Below, piece after piece: positions 15,837 through 24,917 of a stretch of 36,581 nt of DNA. The DNA is from Gammaproteobacteria bacterium (GTDB taxonomy: Bacteria > Pseudomonadota > Gammaproteobacteria > Pseudomonadales > Azotimanducaceae_A). Made by a program: the position numbers and the translations under genes. Location: contig JAPPKV010000116.1 in NCBI GenBank assembly GCA_028819775.1, positions 1 to 36,581 on the forward strand, read 5' to 3'. How positions within the stretch are numbered: the stretch's first letter is position 1; each line of letters begins with the position of its first letter. The notes beneath the pieces are model-generated. The model was not told where the DNA came from. It made no database searches and was given only the letters and a program-made list of their open reading frames with translations.

Positions 15837-17231
15837 CTACGGCTTCGGCGCGTCCAACTGCGCTCGTATCTGCTGGTAAGCCGCTTCGTCAAGTCTGAAA
15901 CGCGAAAACAGGATCGCGCCGATCGTGTAGCAGACCAGCGGGAAGATTCCGTACAGGCCGACCATCCAGATTTGCGTCGTCATGGTCTGCGGCTGGTTGG
16001 GTACGAAGCCGGATAGCTCGAGGACGAAACCCGTCAGCGCCAGCATGACGCCGATGGCGCTCTTGTAGACGAAGTTCCACGCCGCGAAATAGGAGCCCTC
16101 CTTGCGCTCGCCGGTGCGCAGTTCGTCGTAGTCGATGACGTCGCCCTGCACCGATGGGCCGATGGTGCCGCCGCAACCGGCGGCAAGGCCCGCGAATACC
16201 GCGAACACGAAGATCCACGGCAATCGGAACTCCACCGGAAGGAACGGCAACAGGAACATCGCGCCGAACGAGAAGCCGGTCCCGAGCATGGAATACATCC
16301 ACAGTCGCACCTTGCCGATTCGCCGCGACAGCGGGATCCACAACGGCACGGAGAAGGCCGACGGGATCATGTAGAAGAGGATGACCAGCGGCGCCATGTG
16401 CGGCGCGCCGACGATGTATTGCGCCACGTACAAGGTGAGCACGCCGATGGCGGCGGAGCCGATGTTCTCGATCAGCGTGACGATGATGAGCAATCGGGCG
16501 TGGTGGTTGCGCCAGACGTCGGCGAAAGCGCGCAGCGGGTTGGTGTTGACACGGCCTTGGAATTCCGGGCGCTCGCGCAGTTTCGCGACGGCGAACACGA
16601 TCATCAGCGCCATGAACAGGCACGCCGGAAGCGAGGTCTCGAAGGCGCTTTGTCGCGCCGCGCCCGGGCCTTCCGCCTCGGCGCCGATCAGGATCTGCAT
16701 GGTGAGCAGGGACAGGATCGACCCGACTGTGTAGAACCCGTGGCGGAAGCCGAACAGCCGGCTGCGCTCGTGGTAGTTGGTGGACAGTTCGGCGCCGAGG
16801 GACAGGTGGGGGACGAAAAAAGCGGTCATCACCGAGTAGAAGCCGATGATGGCAACCGCCATCCAGACCACGAGGCCCGTCGCCGAGAGGCCGGTCGGCG
16901 GCGCGAAAATCATCACGAACGTCGCAGAGATCGGCACCACGCTCGCCGCCATCCAGGTGCGCCGCCGCCCGAACCCCGAACGCGTGCGGTCGGAAAGATA
17001 GCCGACCAGCGGATCCGACACCGCGTCCCATACCCGCGAGGCGCTGAAGATGAGCCCCATGACGAGCGGCGAGATCAGCAGCACGTCGGTGGAGAACTTC
17101 ATCACGTACAAGCCGATCAGCAGGTACATGTAGCCGGCGCCGACGGCCGGCACGCCGTAGGCGAAGACGGTCGACCACGGCACCCGGTCCGCGGCGTCCA
17201 CGGGCGACGCTGCTGTGGGAGCGTCCGCCAT
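15837..17231 (-). CDS. GPH-family MFS transporter (MelB-like)
   Basis: A 464-residue protein with about twelve transmembrane helices, of the glycoside-pentoside-hexuronide:cation symporter family. The N-terminal MKFSTDVLLISPLVMGLIF and WDAVSDPLVGYLSDRTRSGFGRRR (the characteristic motif A with its Asp and Arg cluster) are clear. It would carry a sugar, glycoside or similar anionic solute with Na+ or H+ across the inner membrane. The frame is open 16 codons upstream, but I start at 17231 (MADAP). It converges with argS (14 bases between stops). Substrate unknown. Confidence 0.88.
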   Translation of the reverse strand: MADAPTAASPVDAADRVPWSTVFAYGVPAVGAGYMYLLIGLYVMKFSTDVLLISPLVMGLIFSASRVWDAVSDPLVGYLSDRTRSGFGRRRTWMAASVVPISATFVMIFAPPTGLSATGLVVWMAVAIIGFYSVMTAFFVPHLSLGAELSTNYHERSRLFGFRHGFYTVGSILSLLTMQILIGAEAEGPGAARQSAFETSLPACLFMALMIVFAVAKLRERPEFQGRVNTNPLRAFADVWRNHHARLLIIVTLIENIGSAAIGVLTLYVAQYIVGAPHMAPLVILFYMIPSAFSVPLWIPLSRRIGKVRLWMYSMLGTGFSFGAMFLLPFLPVEFRLPWIFVFAVFAGLAAGCGGTIGPSVQGDVIDYDELRTGERKEGSYFAAWNFVYKSAIGVMLALTGFVLELSGFVPNQPQTMTTQIWMVGLYGIFPLVCYTIGAILFSRFRLDEAAYQQIRAQLDAPKP

Positions 17232-17300
17232 GATCAGGGGTTCTCGACGAGGCAACCGCGCGCAAGCATACCCAACCACACCGGCTCGTTACCGTCGTAG

Positions 17301-17321
17301 GGGACGGGCTTGTCCCGTCCC
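17301..17321. repeat. Intergenic palindromic hairpin repeat, copy 2
   Basis: A perfect inverted repeat GGGACGGG / CCCGTCCC with loop CTTGT. It is the reverse complement of the element at 112-132, and identity extends into the CGTCGTAG flank. It lies between the divergent GPH transporter and the second double CoA transferase. Confidence 0.75.
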
Positions 17322-17430
17322 CTTCCGGGGCAGCGTCAAGGGTCCGGCGCGGGCGGGGGCGCGCCCTTCGGTCGCGATAGCCCCGCCCCTGTACGCGCCG
17401 TACTGCGGTGCGGGCTGCTAGGATGAGCCC

Positions 17431-19845
17431 ATGACCCGCCCTTCGCCACTCGCCGGCGTCCGCGTTCTCGACATCTCGGAGGGCATCGCCGCGCCGTTCT
17501 GCGCGAAGCTTTTGGGCGACCTCGGCGCCGATGTCGTGAAGGTGGAACGCCCCGGGACGGGTGACGAGACCCGCGAGATGGGTCCGTTTCCGGACGGGAC
17601 CGACGCCGACCCGACCCGGCTCGAGGCGAGCGCGACGTTCTTCTTCCTGAACACCAGCAAACGCAGCGTCATCATCGATGCCGAACCGACGCGCCGGGCG
17701 GAGCAACTCGCGGCGCTGGTGCAGCGGTTCGACGTGGTGGTGGCGGGGGAGACAGCGGAATCGCTCGAAGCCCGGGGGATCGGCTACGACGCGTTCCGCC
17801 GCTGGAATCCGGAGGTGATTCTCACGACGATCTCGGGATTCGGTTCCTTCGGACCGTACTCGGCCTACGAGTCATCGCACCTGGTCTCCTGCGCGGTCGG
17901 CGGCTGGACCCAGCTGTGCGGTTTGCCCGACCGCGAGCCGCTACAGGTTGGCGGTGTCCTCTCGGAGACCCTGGCGGGTGCATTCGCGGCCGCCGCTACG
18001 CAACTCGCCGTGCTCGGCCGGATGCGCCACGGCCGCGGCGACCACGTCGACGTGAGCGTGCAGCAGGCGGTTCTTGCCGGTGCGCAGATCCCGACGATGC
18101 TCTACGAGTACCGGGGCATCGTCCCCGAGCGGTATTCCAGCGTCGGTGCGGGTGCCGGCACATGCTGCATGCTGCCGACTGCGGACGGCATCATCGGCAT
18201 CAACGCCCTGACGCGCCCGCAGTGGCGCATGCTGTGCGAGTTCTTCGGCCGCAAGGACATCGCCGAATCGGAACGCTACCGGACGGTCTCCTGGGTGAAT
18301 GCGGACGAGCGCATCGACGAGATCCGTGCCGCGTTCCGGGAAGCACTCGCGGACCGGACCGCGGAGGCCCTCTTCCACGAGGCGCAGGCGTGGCGGGTGC
18401 CGTTCGGCCTCGTGCCGGACATGGCGGGAATGTTCGACTTGCCGCCGCACCGGCACCGGGGGTTCATCGTGCCGCTCGACCACCCCGTGGCCGGGACGGT
18501 GGAGGTGCCGGGCATCCCGTTTCGTGCCACCGGCACCGAACCCCGTCCCTACCGGCCGCCGTTGCTTGGCGAACACACCGAGCAGGTGCTCTCAAGCCTG
18601 TCGACGGTGTCCCCATCGCAAACCAACGATTCCCCCGACGGCGCCAACCCGCTGCCCCTCGACGGCGTGCGCGTCCTCGACCTGTCCATGTTTTTCGCCG
18701 GGCCGGTATGCGCCCAGATTGCTGCGGATGCCGGTGCGGAGGTCATCAAGGTCGAGTCGATCCAGCGCATCGACGGCTGGCGCGGCAGCGCCTCGTCGAA
18801 CGCCAACACGGAGCTGCCGGGTTGGGAGAGTTCGCCGTACTTCAACTGGGTGAACCGCAACAAGCGCGGGATCACGCTGAACCTCAAGGATCCGCGCGGC
18901 GTGGCGATCATCAAGAAGATGGTTGCGGATGCCGACGTTCTCATCGAGAACTACACGCCGCGCGTCATGGCCAGCTTCGGGCTCGACTACGACACGTTGC
19001 GCGAAATCAATCCGCGCCTCGTGATGATCTCCCTGTCCGGATTCGGTGCCGACAGTCCCTGGCGGGACTACGTGGCGTTCGGCATGTCCACCGAACAGAT
19101 GGCGGGCTTCACCCATCTCACCGGCTACCCCGGCGGCGAACCGCTGTTCACGGGTACCACCGGAGGCGACCTGTTTTCCGGGGTCATGGGCGCCAACGCG
19201 CTGTTTGCGGCGCTGAATCACCGCGAACGCACCGGCGAGGGGCAGCACATCGACTTCGGGCAGGTGGAGGCATGCAGCCTCTACGTCGGCGACGCGATGA
19301 CCGCCTGGTCGCTGGCCGGGATCGATCCCGGCCGGGTCGGCAACGGTCATCACCACTATCCGCTGCAGGGTGTCTATCCGTGCCGCGACGACCGGTGGAT
19401 CGCCATTACCTGCAAGACCGAAGCGCAACGTGGCGCACTCGCCGAGGTCGTCGGCGAGCGAACGGTTGCCGAGGCGGGTGCCGGGTGCCACGACGTCATC
19501 GCCGCATGGACGGCGCCCCGCGACCACTTGGCGTTGATGGCCGACCTGCAGGCCGCCGGCATCCCCGCCGGCGCCGTCATGAATGGTCCGGACCTGCTTA
19601 CCGATCCACAGCTTGCGGCGCGGGAAGGACTGTTACTGCAAGATCGCCCGGGTCTTGGGCCGAAACACTACCCGGGCCAGCCCTACCAGTTCCGACGCGG
19701 GGCGCGGTCGCCCAACGAACGCGCGCCACTGCTCGGCGAGCATTCGAGCGAAGTGCTCAGGGAATACGCCGGTCTCACCGACGAGGACATCGCCGAGCTC
19801 GTGATCGACGATGTCGTGGGCACGGTGCCGATGGCGGCGCGCTGA
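17431..19845 (+). CDS. Double-domain class III (CaiB/BaiF) CoA transferase, second copy
   Basis: An 804-residue protein of two CaiB/BaiF modules (about 5-385 and 408-795) joined near residues 390-407. The first module starts LAGVRVLDISEGIAAPFCAK, the second LDGVRVLDLSMFFAGPVCAQ; both close with a LLGEHxxxVL motif. The Asp that forms the acyl-anhydride in this family is D580 in the second half (TGGDLFSG); the matching site in the first half is Glu (E179, SETLAG). It is the same size and order as the protein at 1717-4116 but clearly diverged. The TAGGAT ending seven bases before the ATG could serve as a -10, giving a nearly leaderless mRNA (weak). Substrate unknown. Confidence 0.92.
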   Translation: MTRPSPLAGVRVLDISEGIAAPFCAKLLGDLGADVVKVERPGTGDETREMGPFPDGTDADPTRLEASATFFFLNTSKRSVIIDAEPTRRAEQLAALVQRFDVVVAGETAESLEARGIGYDAFRRWNPEVILTTISGFGSFGPYSAYESSHLVSCAVGGWTQLCGLPDREPLQVGGVLSETLAGAFAAAATQLAVLGRMRHGRGDHVDVSVQQAVLAGAQIPTMLYEYRGIVPERYSSVGAGAGTCCMLPTADGIIGINALTRPQWRMLCEFFGRKDIAESERYRTVSWVNADERIDEIRAAFREALADRTAEALFHEAQAWRVPFGLVPDMAGMFDLPPHRHRGFIVPLDHPVAGTVEVPGIPFRATGTEPRPYRPPLLGEHTEQVLSSLSTVSPSQTNDSPDGANPLPLDGVRVLDLSMFFAGPVCAQIAADAGAEVIKVESIQRIDGWRGSASSNANTELPGWESSPYFNWVNRNKRGITLNLKDPRGVAIIKKMVADADVLIENYTPRVMASFGLDYDTLREINPRLVMISLSGFGADSPWRDYVAFGMSTEQMAGFTHLTGYPGGEPLFTGTTGGDLFSGVMGANALFAALNHRERTGEGQHIDFGQVEACSLYVGDAMTAWSLAGIDPGRVGNGHHHYPLQGVYPCRDDRWIAITCKTEAQRGALAEVVGERTVAEAGAGCHDVIAAWTAPRDHLALMADLQAAGIPAGAVMNGPDLLTDPQLAAREGLLLQDRPGLGPKHYPGQPYQFRRGARSPNERAPLLGEHSSEVLREYAGLTDEDIAELVIDDVVGTVPMAAR

Positions 19846-19879
19846 CGTCGAACTTCGGGAAGTGGTGCCCTGCGGGACG

Positions 19880-21079
19880 TCAGGCGGGTGCCCGGGCGAG
19901 GGGCATCGTGTACGACTTCAACTCCGCCACGAAGTCGCGTAGTGCCTGGATTCCCGTGTTCTCCGCCGCGACGCACCAGTCCTTGAAAGCCGTCAAGAGG
20001 TCGTCGCGGTTGCCGCCGCGTTTCGCCCAGACTGCGTTCAGCTCCAAACGCTTCTCGTAGATCGTCTTGAGGATCGGACTCGATTCCAGGATCGCCTTGA
20101 TGTCGCGACGTTCCCGCTCGCCGACCAGCATCTCCTCCCGGCAGAGCACGTTCTTGGCGCGCCGGAGGAGACGGCGGGTGGCGCCGTCCGCGCGCCGGAT
20201 CTCCAGTTTGGCCAGCGGGCCGACGACGCTTTCGGCGTAGTGCGACATGACCCGGAAACGGTCGTTCAACGCGCCCCAGACCGTGTCCATGTCGATGTGC
20301 GCCTTGTCGTTCGCTCGGGCAACGATCGGGCCGGTGGAGCGTGGTTTCGCCAAGCCGAATGCGGAGAACAGCCGGATCCAGAACCAACCCATATCGAACT
20401 CCCAGGGCTTGACGGAGAACTTCGCCGAGTTCGGATAGGTGTGGTGGTTGTTGTGCAGTTCCTCGCCGCCGATCAGGATGCCCCACGGCACGATATTGGT
20501 GGACGCGTCCGGGGTTTCGAAATTGCGGTAGCCGACGGCGTGGCCGACGCCGTTGATCACGCCGGCGGCGAGTACCGGAATCCACAGCATCTGCACGGCC
20601 CAGATCACGATGCCGAGGCTGCCGAAGAGCAGCACGTCGACGACGGCCATGGTGCCGATGCCCCAGAAGGAGTGCGCGGTGAAAATGTGACGCTCCCACC
20701 AGTCGTCGGGGGTGCCCTTGCCGTACTTCTCGAGCGTCTCGTCCGTTGCGCTGGCGCGGTAGTACTCGGTGCCCTTCCAGAGGATCTCCTTCAAACCGTG
20801 GACCTGCGGGCTGTGGGGATCGTCCTCGGTTTCCACCAGCGCATGGTGCTTGCGGTGGATCGCGGTCCACTGCTTGGTGCTCATGCCCGTGGTGAGCCAC
20901 AGCCATGCCCGGAAGAAGAAGGCGAGGGCGGGATGCAGGTCCAAGGCGCGATGCGCGGAATGCCGGTGCAGGTACAGGGTGACGGCCATGATCGTCACGT
21001 GCGTGACGATGAGGGTGTAAACCACGGCCATCGGTATGGACAACCCGACCAGGCCGTACCACCAATCAAGTAGATTCAC
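19880..21079 (-). CDS. Membrane fatty acid desaturase (acyl-CoA delta-9/DesB-like)
   Basis: A 399-residue di-iron membrane desaturase. The three His boxes are present: HRHSAH, HRKHHA and ELHNNHH. The four-helix core lies between about residues 10 and 210, and a C-terminal extension of roughly 150 residues follows, as in Pseudomonas DesB-type acyl-CoA desaturases. I start at the GTG at 21079: GGAGG lies seven bases upstream and homology begins at VNLLDWWYGLVG. The open frame continues to 21202, but that part reads through the hairpin repeat at 21180-21200. It introduces double bonds into fatty acyl chains, affecting membrane fluidity. Confidence 0.9.
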   Translation of the reverse strand: MNLLDWWYGLVGLSIPMAVVYTLIVTHVTIMAVTLYLHRHSAHRALDLHPALAFFFRAWLWLTTGMSTKQWTAIHRKHHALVETEDDPHSPQVHGLKEILWKGTEYYRASATDETLEKYGKGTPDDWWERHIFTAHSFWGIGTMAVVDVLLFGSLGIVIWAVQMLWIPVLAAGVINGVGHAVGYRNFETPDASTNIVPWGILIGGEELHNNHHTYPNSAKFSVKPWEFDMGWFWIRLFSAFGLAKPRSTGPIVARANDKAHIDMDTVWGALNDRFRVMSHYAESVVGPLAKLEIRRADGATRRLLRRAKNVLCREEMLVGERERRDIKAILESSPILKTIYEKRLELNAVWAKRGGNRDDLLTAFKDWCVAAENTGIQALRDFVAELKSYTMPLARAPA

Positions 21080-21179
21080 TAGCGTCCTCCGCCCCTCGAG
21101 GCTTGTTGTGACCCGATTCTGACAACTCGTTTCGGCAAAAGCTACCGCCAGTTTCGCCCGTTTGCATGAACCAAAACAC

Positions 21180-21200
21180 GGGACGGGACGAGCCCGTCCC
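21180..21200. repeat. Intergenic palindromic hairpin repeat, copy 3
   Basis: Inverted repeat GGGACGGG / CCCGTCCC with loop ACGAG (one base changed from ACAAG in copy 1). As in copy 1, the 3' flank continues ACGGTTCG. It lies between the desaturase promoter region and the end of the TonB-dependent receptor gene. Confidence 0.7.
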
Positions 21201-21262
21201 ACGGTTCGTTCCCGCGTACGTCCGGTGTTGCCATTGTGTCGGCGGGCGGGATCAAGCCCGAA

Positions 21263-23764
21263 TCAATAATGCGCGCGCAATCTCAGGTAGTAGCTCCCGC
21301 CGTTGAAGCCGGCGGGATGGTTGAGCGCGTAGTCGGCGCCTAGGTAGCCCGCCACACCCGCGAATTCGTGCTTGTCGGGATAGGTGTCGAACGCGTTCCT
21401 CAAGCCCAGGGAAACGGTGTATTTGGCGAACGCACGGCTCAAATCCGCGTCCACGACCGCGATGGCATCCGTCGAGATGGCGCAGGACTCGCAATTGAAC
21501 AGGTGCTCGTAGACGCTGTCGTAATAGCTCCATCTCGCCCGCAGGCCCCACGCCCCCCGGACGTAGTCGACTGTCAGGTTTGCGCGGCTGTCGGGCAGTC
21601 CGTCTTCGAGTTCGCGCACGCCCGCCGCGGACAGGGTCGCGCCGGCGTCGGTGATATCGGTATTCGTCAGGTTGTAGGCGAGGATCACCCCCGCCCGGCC
21701 GCCGGCTAGGTCGATGGCGGTCTCGGCGACGAGGTCGAGACCTGTGGTCTCGCTGTCGATGTCGTTCACGAAGAAGGAGACCGCCGTTACGGTCTCGGCA
21801 CCGATGATGTTGGCGACCAAGAGGTCGGCATGGTCCCGGGCGCTCAGGTTCTGCTGGGTAAGCGCGATGCGACCGTCGACCTCGATGCGGAACCAGTCCA
21901 GTGTGACGCGAATGTCGCCGAGCGTGAACGCGGCGCCGACGCTCAAATTGACCGACTCCTCGGGCTGCAATTGCCGACCGCCTTTCAGCATGGCGACCGG
22001 GTGGGTGGGCGGCAATGTCAGCGACTCCGTCAACTGGCCATCCACGAACACGGTGGCGGCGCGGCGCAGATTGCTCTGTCCGATGGACGGCGCGCGGAAA
22101 CCGGTGCTAACCGCTCCACGAAGTGCGAAGGCCTCGCTGACTTGCACGCGACTCGCAAACTTGCCGTTGGTCGTGGAACCGAAGTCGCTGAACTGTTCGA
22201 AACGCAACGCTCCCGACACGAGCCAGCGGTCCGTGGCATCCACGTCGAGGTCCACGTAGGCGGAATGGCTCTCGCGGTCGAAGCGTCCGGCGACACTGGC
22301 GTTGAATCCCTGGAAACCGTTCGAACCCACGGAGAAGCCCTGGTCTTCGAATCCGCCGGGCGCCCAGGATTCGGTGTCTCCGGCAACCATCTCGAAGACT
22401 TCCTTGTGATGCTGCAGTCCGAAGGCGACGTTCAGGTCCGAGGCCGCGCCTATGTCCAGGGGCAGGGCGAAATCGGCGTTGGCGATGCGTTCGAATTGAA
22501 TCTGGGCGCCCAAGTCGAACGCCGTGGGCGTGTTCGGTCCGTAGGAGGCGTTGACCGTGTTGCGGATCCGGTAGACCGCTTCGTTGCGCCCCGAGGACAC
22601 GCTGAAGTCGTAGCGCAGTCCGGTCGCGCGGTCGCCGCGCCAACCCACGGTCATGGAAGCATCCCCCACGTCGCCGCCGAAACGTGGCGTGAAGCCCCCG
22701 GGAAACCACTCGTTGTAGACAAAACACTCGGGATCGGCGACGACCTGGTCCAGCGCCGCGGGGTCGGCCAGTCCATCCGTGACGACGACTTCCCGGCAAG
22801 GTGTTTCGCCCGGGGTCAGATCCGCCACTAGGAGATTGCCATCGGCACCGGCGAACACCCCGCTGCGGGTGTTCGGATTGCGGTAGAAGAAGCTGCCGTC
22901 GACCTCCCGCCCGGACCAGATGCCGAACCCGTAGAACTCGCTCCCGCCGGTGCCCGCTGCGGCGTTGGCGATGACCTTGAAGTCACCTTCGACGTCGGGT
23001 GCGCCCCAGACGACGACCGGATCCGCCACGTTGGTGTAGCCGTTGGCCACGAGCCGCGTGGCCTGGGGATCCTGGGAACCCCGGCTCGTGGGTGCGCTGT
23101 CCTTGAGTTCGACGCTCAAGGTTCCGAAACCGCCGCCGCCGAGGTTCGAGCCGTAGACCCCCGAGAGCGTAATCTGATCGCCATCGCCGGTGTAGGAGGA
23201 ACCGTACTCGAACTGAAGCCGACGGGCCGAGGGATCGTCCTCGAGGACGAAGTTCAAGACGCCGGCGATCGCATCGGAACCGTACTGGGCGGATGCGCCG
23301 TCGCGTAGTACCTCTACGCGCTTCAGCGCGACACCGGCCAGGGGAACAATGTCGACCGCCTGGGCGCCCTTGTTGATGCCGGCCACGAATTCGCCGATCA
23401 CGCCGCCGCGGTGTCGACGCTTGCCGTTGACGAGCACCAGCGTGCTGTCGGCGGGTAGTCCGCGCAGATTCGCGGGACGGACCAGTGTCGCCGCATCGCT
23501 GATGGGCTCCCGGCCGACGTTGAAGGACGGTGTCAGCGAAGTCAGCGCGTCCAGCGTATCGCCGTAGCCGAAGGCCTGGAGGTCTTCTTCGTGGACGATG
23601 TCGACGGGTACGGGCAAGCTGCCGGTTGAGTGCTCAGTACGCCGGGTACCGACGACGACGAGTTCCTCGATGGTCGCTTCGTCGGATGCGGCGGGCGATT
23701 GCCCGGCAAGGTCGGCTGTGATTGCGAGCGCAGCGAGCACCACGCAGAGACGTAGGGTGGTCAT
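21263..23764 (-). CDS. TonB-dependent outer-membrane receptor
   Basis: An 833-residue outer-membrane receptor. It has a signal peptide (MTTLRLCVVLAALAITADLA), a TonB-box-like EELVVVGTRR around residues 33-42, a plug domain with LRGLPADSTLVLVNGKRRH and VLRDGASAQYGSDAIAGVLNFVL, and a long beta-barrel ending in an aromatic residue (LRLRAHY). The start at 23764 has GGAGG upstream. It imports a bulky substrate powered by TonB-ExbBD; the cargo cannot be told. No ExbB/ExbD is in the window. The four TonB_C-like proteins downstream on the other strand may or may not be functionally linked. Confidence 0.95.
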   Translation of the reverse strand: MTTLRLCVVLAALAITADLAGQSPAASDEATIEELVVVGTRRTEHSTGSLPVPVDIVHEEDLQAFGYGDTLDALTSLTPSFNVGREPISDAATLVRPANLRGLPADSTLVLVNGKRRHRGGVIGEFVAGINKGAQAVDIVPLAGVALKRVEVLRDGASAQYGSDAIAGVLNFVLEDDPSARRLQFEYGSSYTGDGDQITLSGVYGSNLGGGGFGTLSVELKDSAPTSRGSQDPQATRLVANGYTNVADPVVVWGAPDVEGDFKVIANAAAGTGGSEFYGFGIWSGREVDGSFFYRNPNTRSGVFAGADGNLLVADLTPGETPCREVVVTDGLADPAALDQVVADPECFVYNEWFPGGFTPRFGGDVGDASMTVGWRGDRATGLRYDFSVSSGRNEAVYRIRNTVNASYGPNTPTAFDLGAQIQFERIANADFALPLDIGAASDLNVAFGLQHHKEVFEMVAGDTESWAPGGFEDQGFSVGSNGFQGFNASVAGRFDRESHSAYVDLDVDATDRWLVSGALRFEQFSDFGSTTNGKFASRVQVSEAFALRGAVSTGFRAPSIGQSNLRRAATVFVDGQLTESLTLPPTHPVAMLKGGRQLQPEESVNLSVGAAFTLGDIRVTLDWFRIEVDGRIALTQQNLSARDHADLLVANIIGAETVTAVSFFVNDIDSETTGLDLVAETAIDLAGGRAGVILAYNLTNTDITDAGATLSAAGVRELEDGLPDSRANLTVDYVRGAWGLRARWSYYDSVYEHLFNCESCAISTDAIAVVDADLSRAFAKYTVSLGLRNAFDTYPDKHEFAGVAGYLGADYALNHPAGFNGGSYYLRLRAHY

Positions 23765-23974
23765 GCAGTGCCTCCGATAAACGTCGGGTCGATCCCGAGC
23801 CACCGCCAAGCCCTTTGGGTCAGTGCTGCTCCCAACGGCGGAAAAATAGCCGAGCACACCCGAGGTGTCACGGGGCTGGAACGTCTCACTTTGAAAACCC
23901 GAGCCTCCTTGGGAGTGGGAGAAGGGGCGAGCGTGCTACCGTGTGCCGTCATCGTTGCTCCGCGCAGTACGCCC

Positions 23975-24814
23975 ATGCGCATCTCTCTACTCGCGATCGA
24001 CGTCGATGGCACGCTGGTCACCGAGGACAATCGGGTGTTGCCGGAAACGCGTGCCGCGCTGCGTCGTGCCCACCTTGCAGGGTTGCCGCTCGTCCTGGCC
24101 ACGGGTAGGCGATACCGAACGACCCGACAGGCCATGGATCAGCTCTCGTTGAGCCTACCCGCGGTGTGCCTGGGAGGGGCGCTAACCAAGTCCACGGCCG
24201 GCGACACGATTCACAGCGAACCGTTCGCGGTCGGCCAGGTCGAGCAACTACTGGCGCTCGCCCGCCGGCGGGGACAGTCGCTCATCCTGCAACGCGACGC
24301 CGATGGCCGGGGAGGCCCGGATTTCGTCGTGGATGCAGGCGTTGCGTGGAATGAGCCGACCCGCTACTACGCGGATGTCGGCGGCGATTCCGGCCGGGCC
24401 GACTTGACACCCGAGCGGTCCGGTCATGACGACGTGCTCGTCGTGGGAGCGTTCGGCGACCGTGACGACCTTCGCGAACTGGAGGACGACATCAACGATT
24501 CCGGTGACTACGCGACCGTTCTCGTGGAGTCCAAGCGAACGCCCGGATGGTATCTCGAGACGATCCTGGGCCACGTCGACAAGTGGTTTGGAATCCGACG
24601 GTTCGCGGCCTCGGCAGGGCTAGACGCCACGGCGATCTGTGCCGTAGGCGATGCGGCCAACGACCTGCCCATGATCCGGGGCGCGGCGTTCGGTGTCGCC
24701 ATGGGCAATGCCGATCCACTCGTCAAAGAGGCGGCAGACTGGACGACGGACAGCAATCAGAAGAACGGAGTCGCAACCTTGGTTGGCCGCATCCTCGGCG
24801 CGGGATCTGTTTGA
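23975..24814 (+). CDS. Cof-type HAD phosphatase
   Basis: A 279-residue haloacid dehalogenase-superfamily hydrolase of the Cof/YbiV group, phosphatases on sugar phosphates or cofactor phosphates. Motif I is LLAIDVDGTLV (D9, D11), motif II LVLATGRRY, motif III the Lys in HVDKWFGIRR, motif IV GDAANDLPMI; the C2 cap lies between. The frame is open 69 codons upstream, but homology and the DxD motif fix the start at the ATG at 23975. It diverges from the TonB receptor across 210 bases. Confidence 0.9.
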   Translation: MRISLLAIDVDGTLVTEDNRVLPETRAALRRAHLAGLPLVLATGRRYRTTRQAMDQLSLSLPAVCLGGALTKSTAGDTIHSEPFAVGQVEQLLALARRRGQSLILQRDADGRGGPDFVVDAGVAWNEPTRYYADVGGDSGRADLTPERSGHDDVLVVGAFGDRDDLRELEDDINDSGDYATVLVESKRTPGWYLETILGHVDKWFGIRRFAASAGLDATAICAVGDAANDLPMIRGAAFGVAMGNADPLVKEAADWTTDSNQKNGVATLVGRILGAGSV

Positions 24815-24917
24815 GGCCCGCGTTGCAATGGGGCCACGTTGCCTCCTTCGCCCCGCGTTGACATCGGCCTGCACCCGGCATCAAATGGCGGTATGCAGGC
24901 ATTGGGGGATCCCTGCT

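Noticed and set aside
21080..21202. 41-residue N-terminal extension of the desaturase
   Set aside because: It reads across the palindromic repeat at 21180-21200, while the GTG at 21079 has GGAGG at good spacing and matches the family start.
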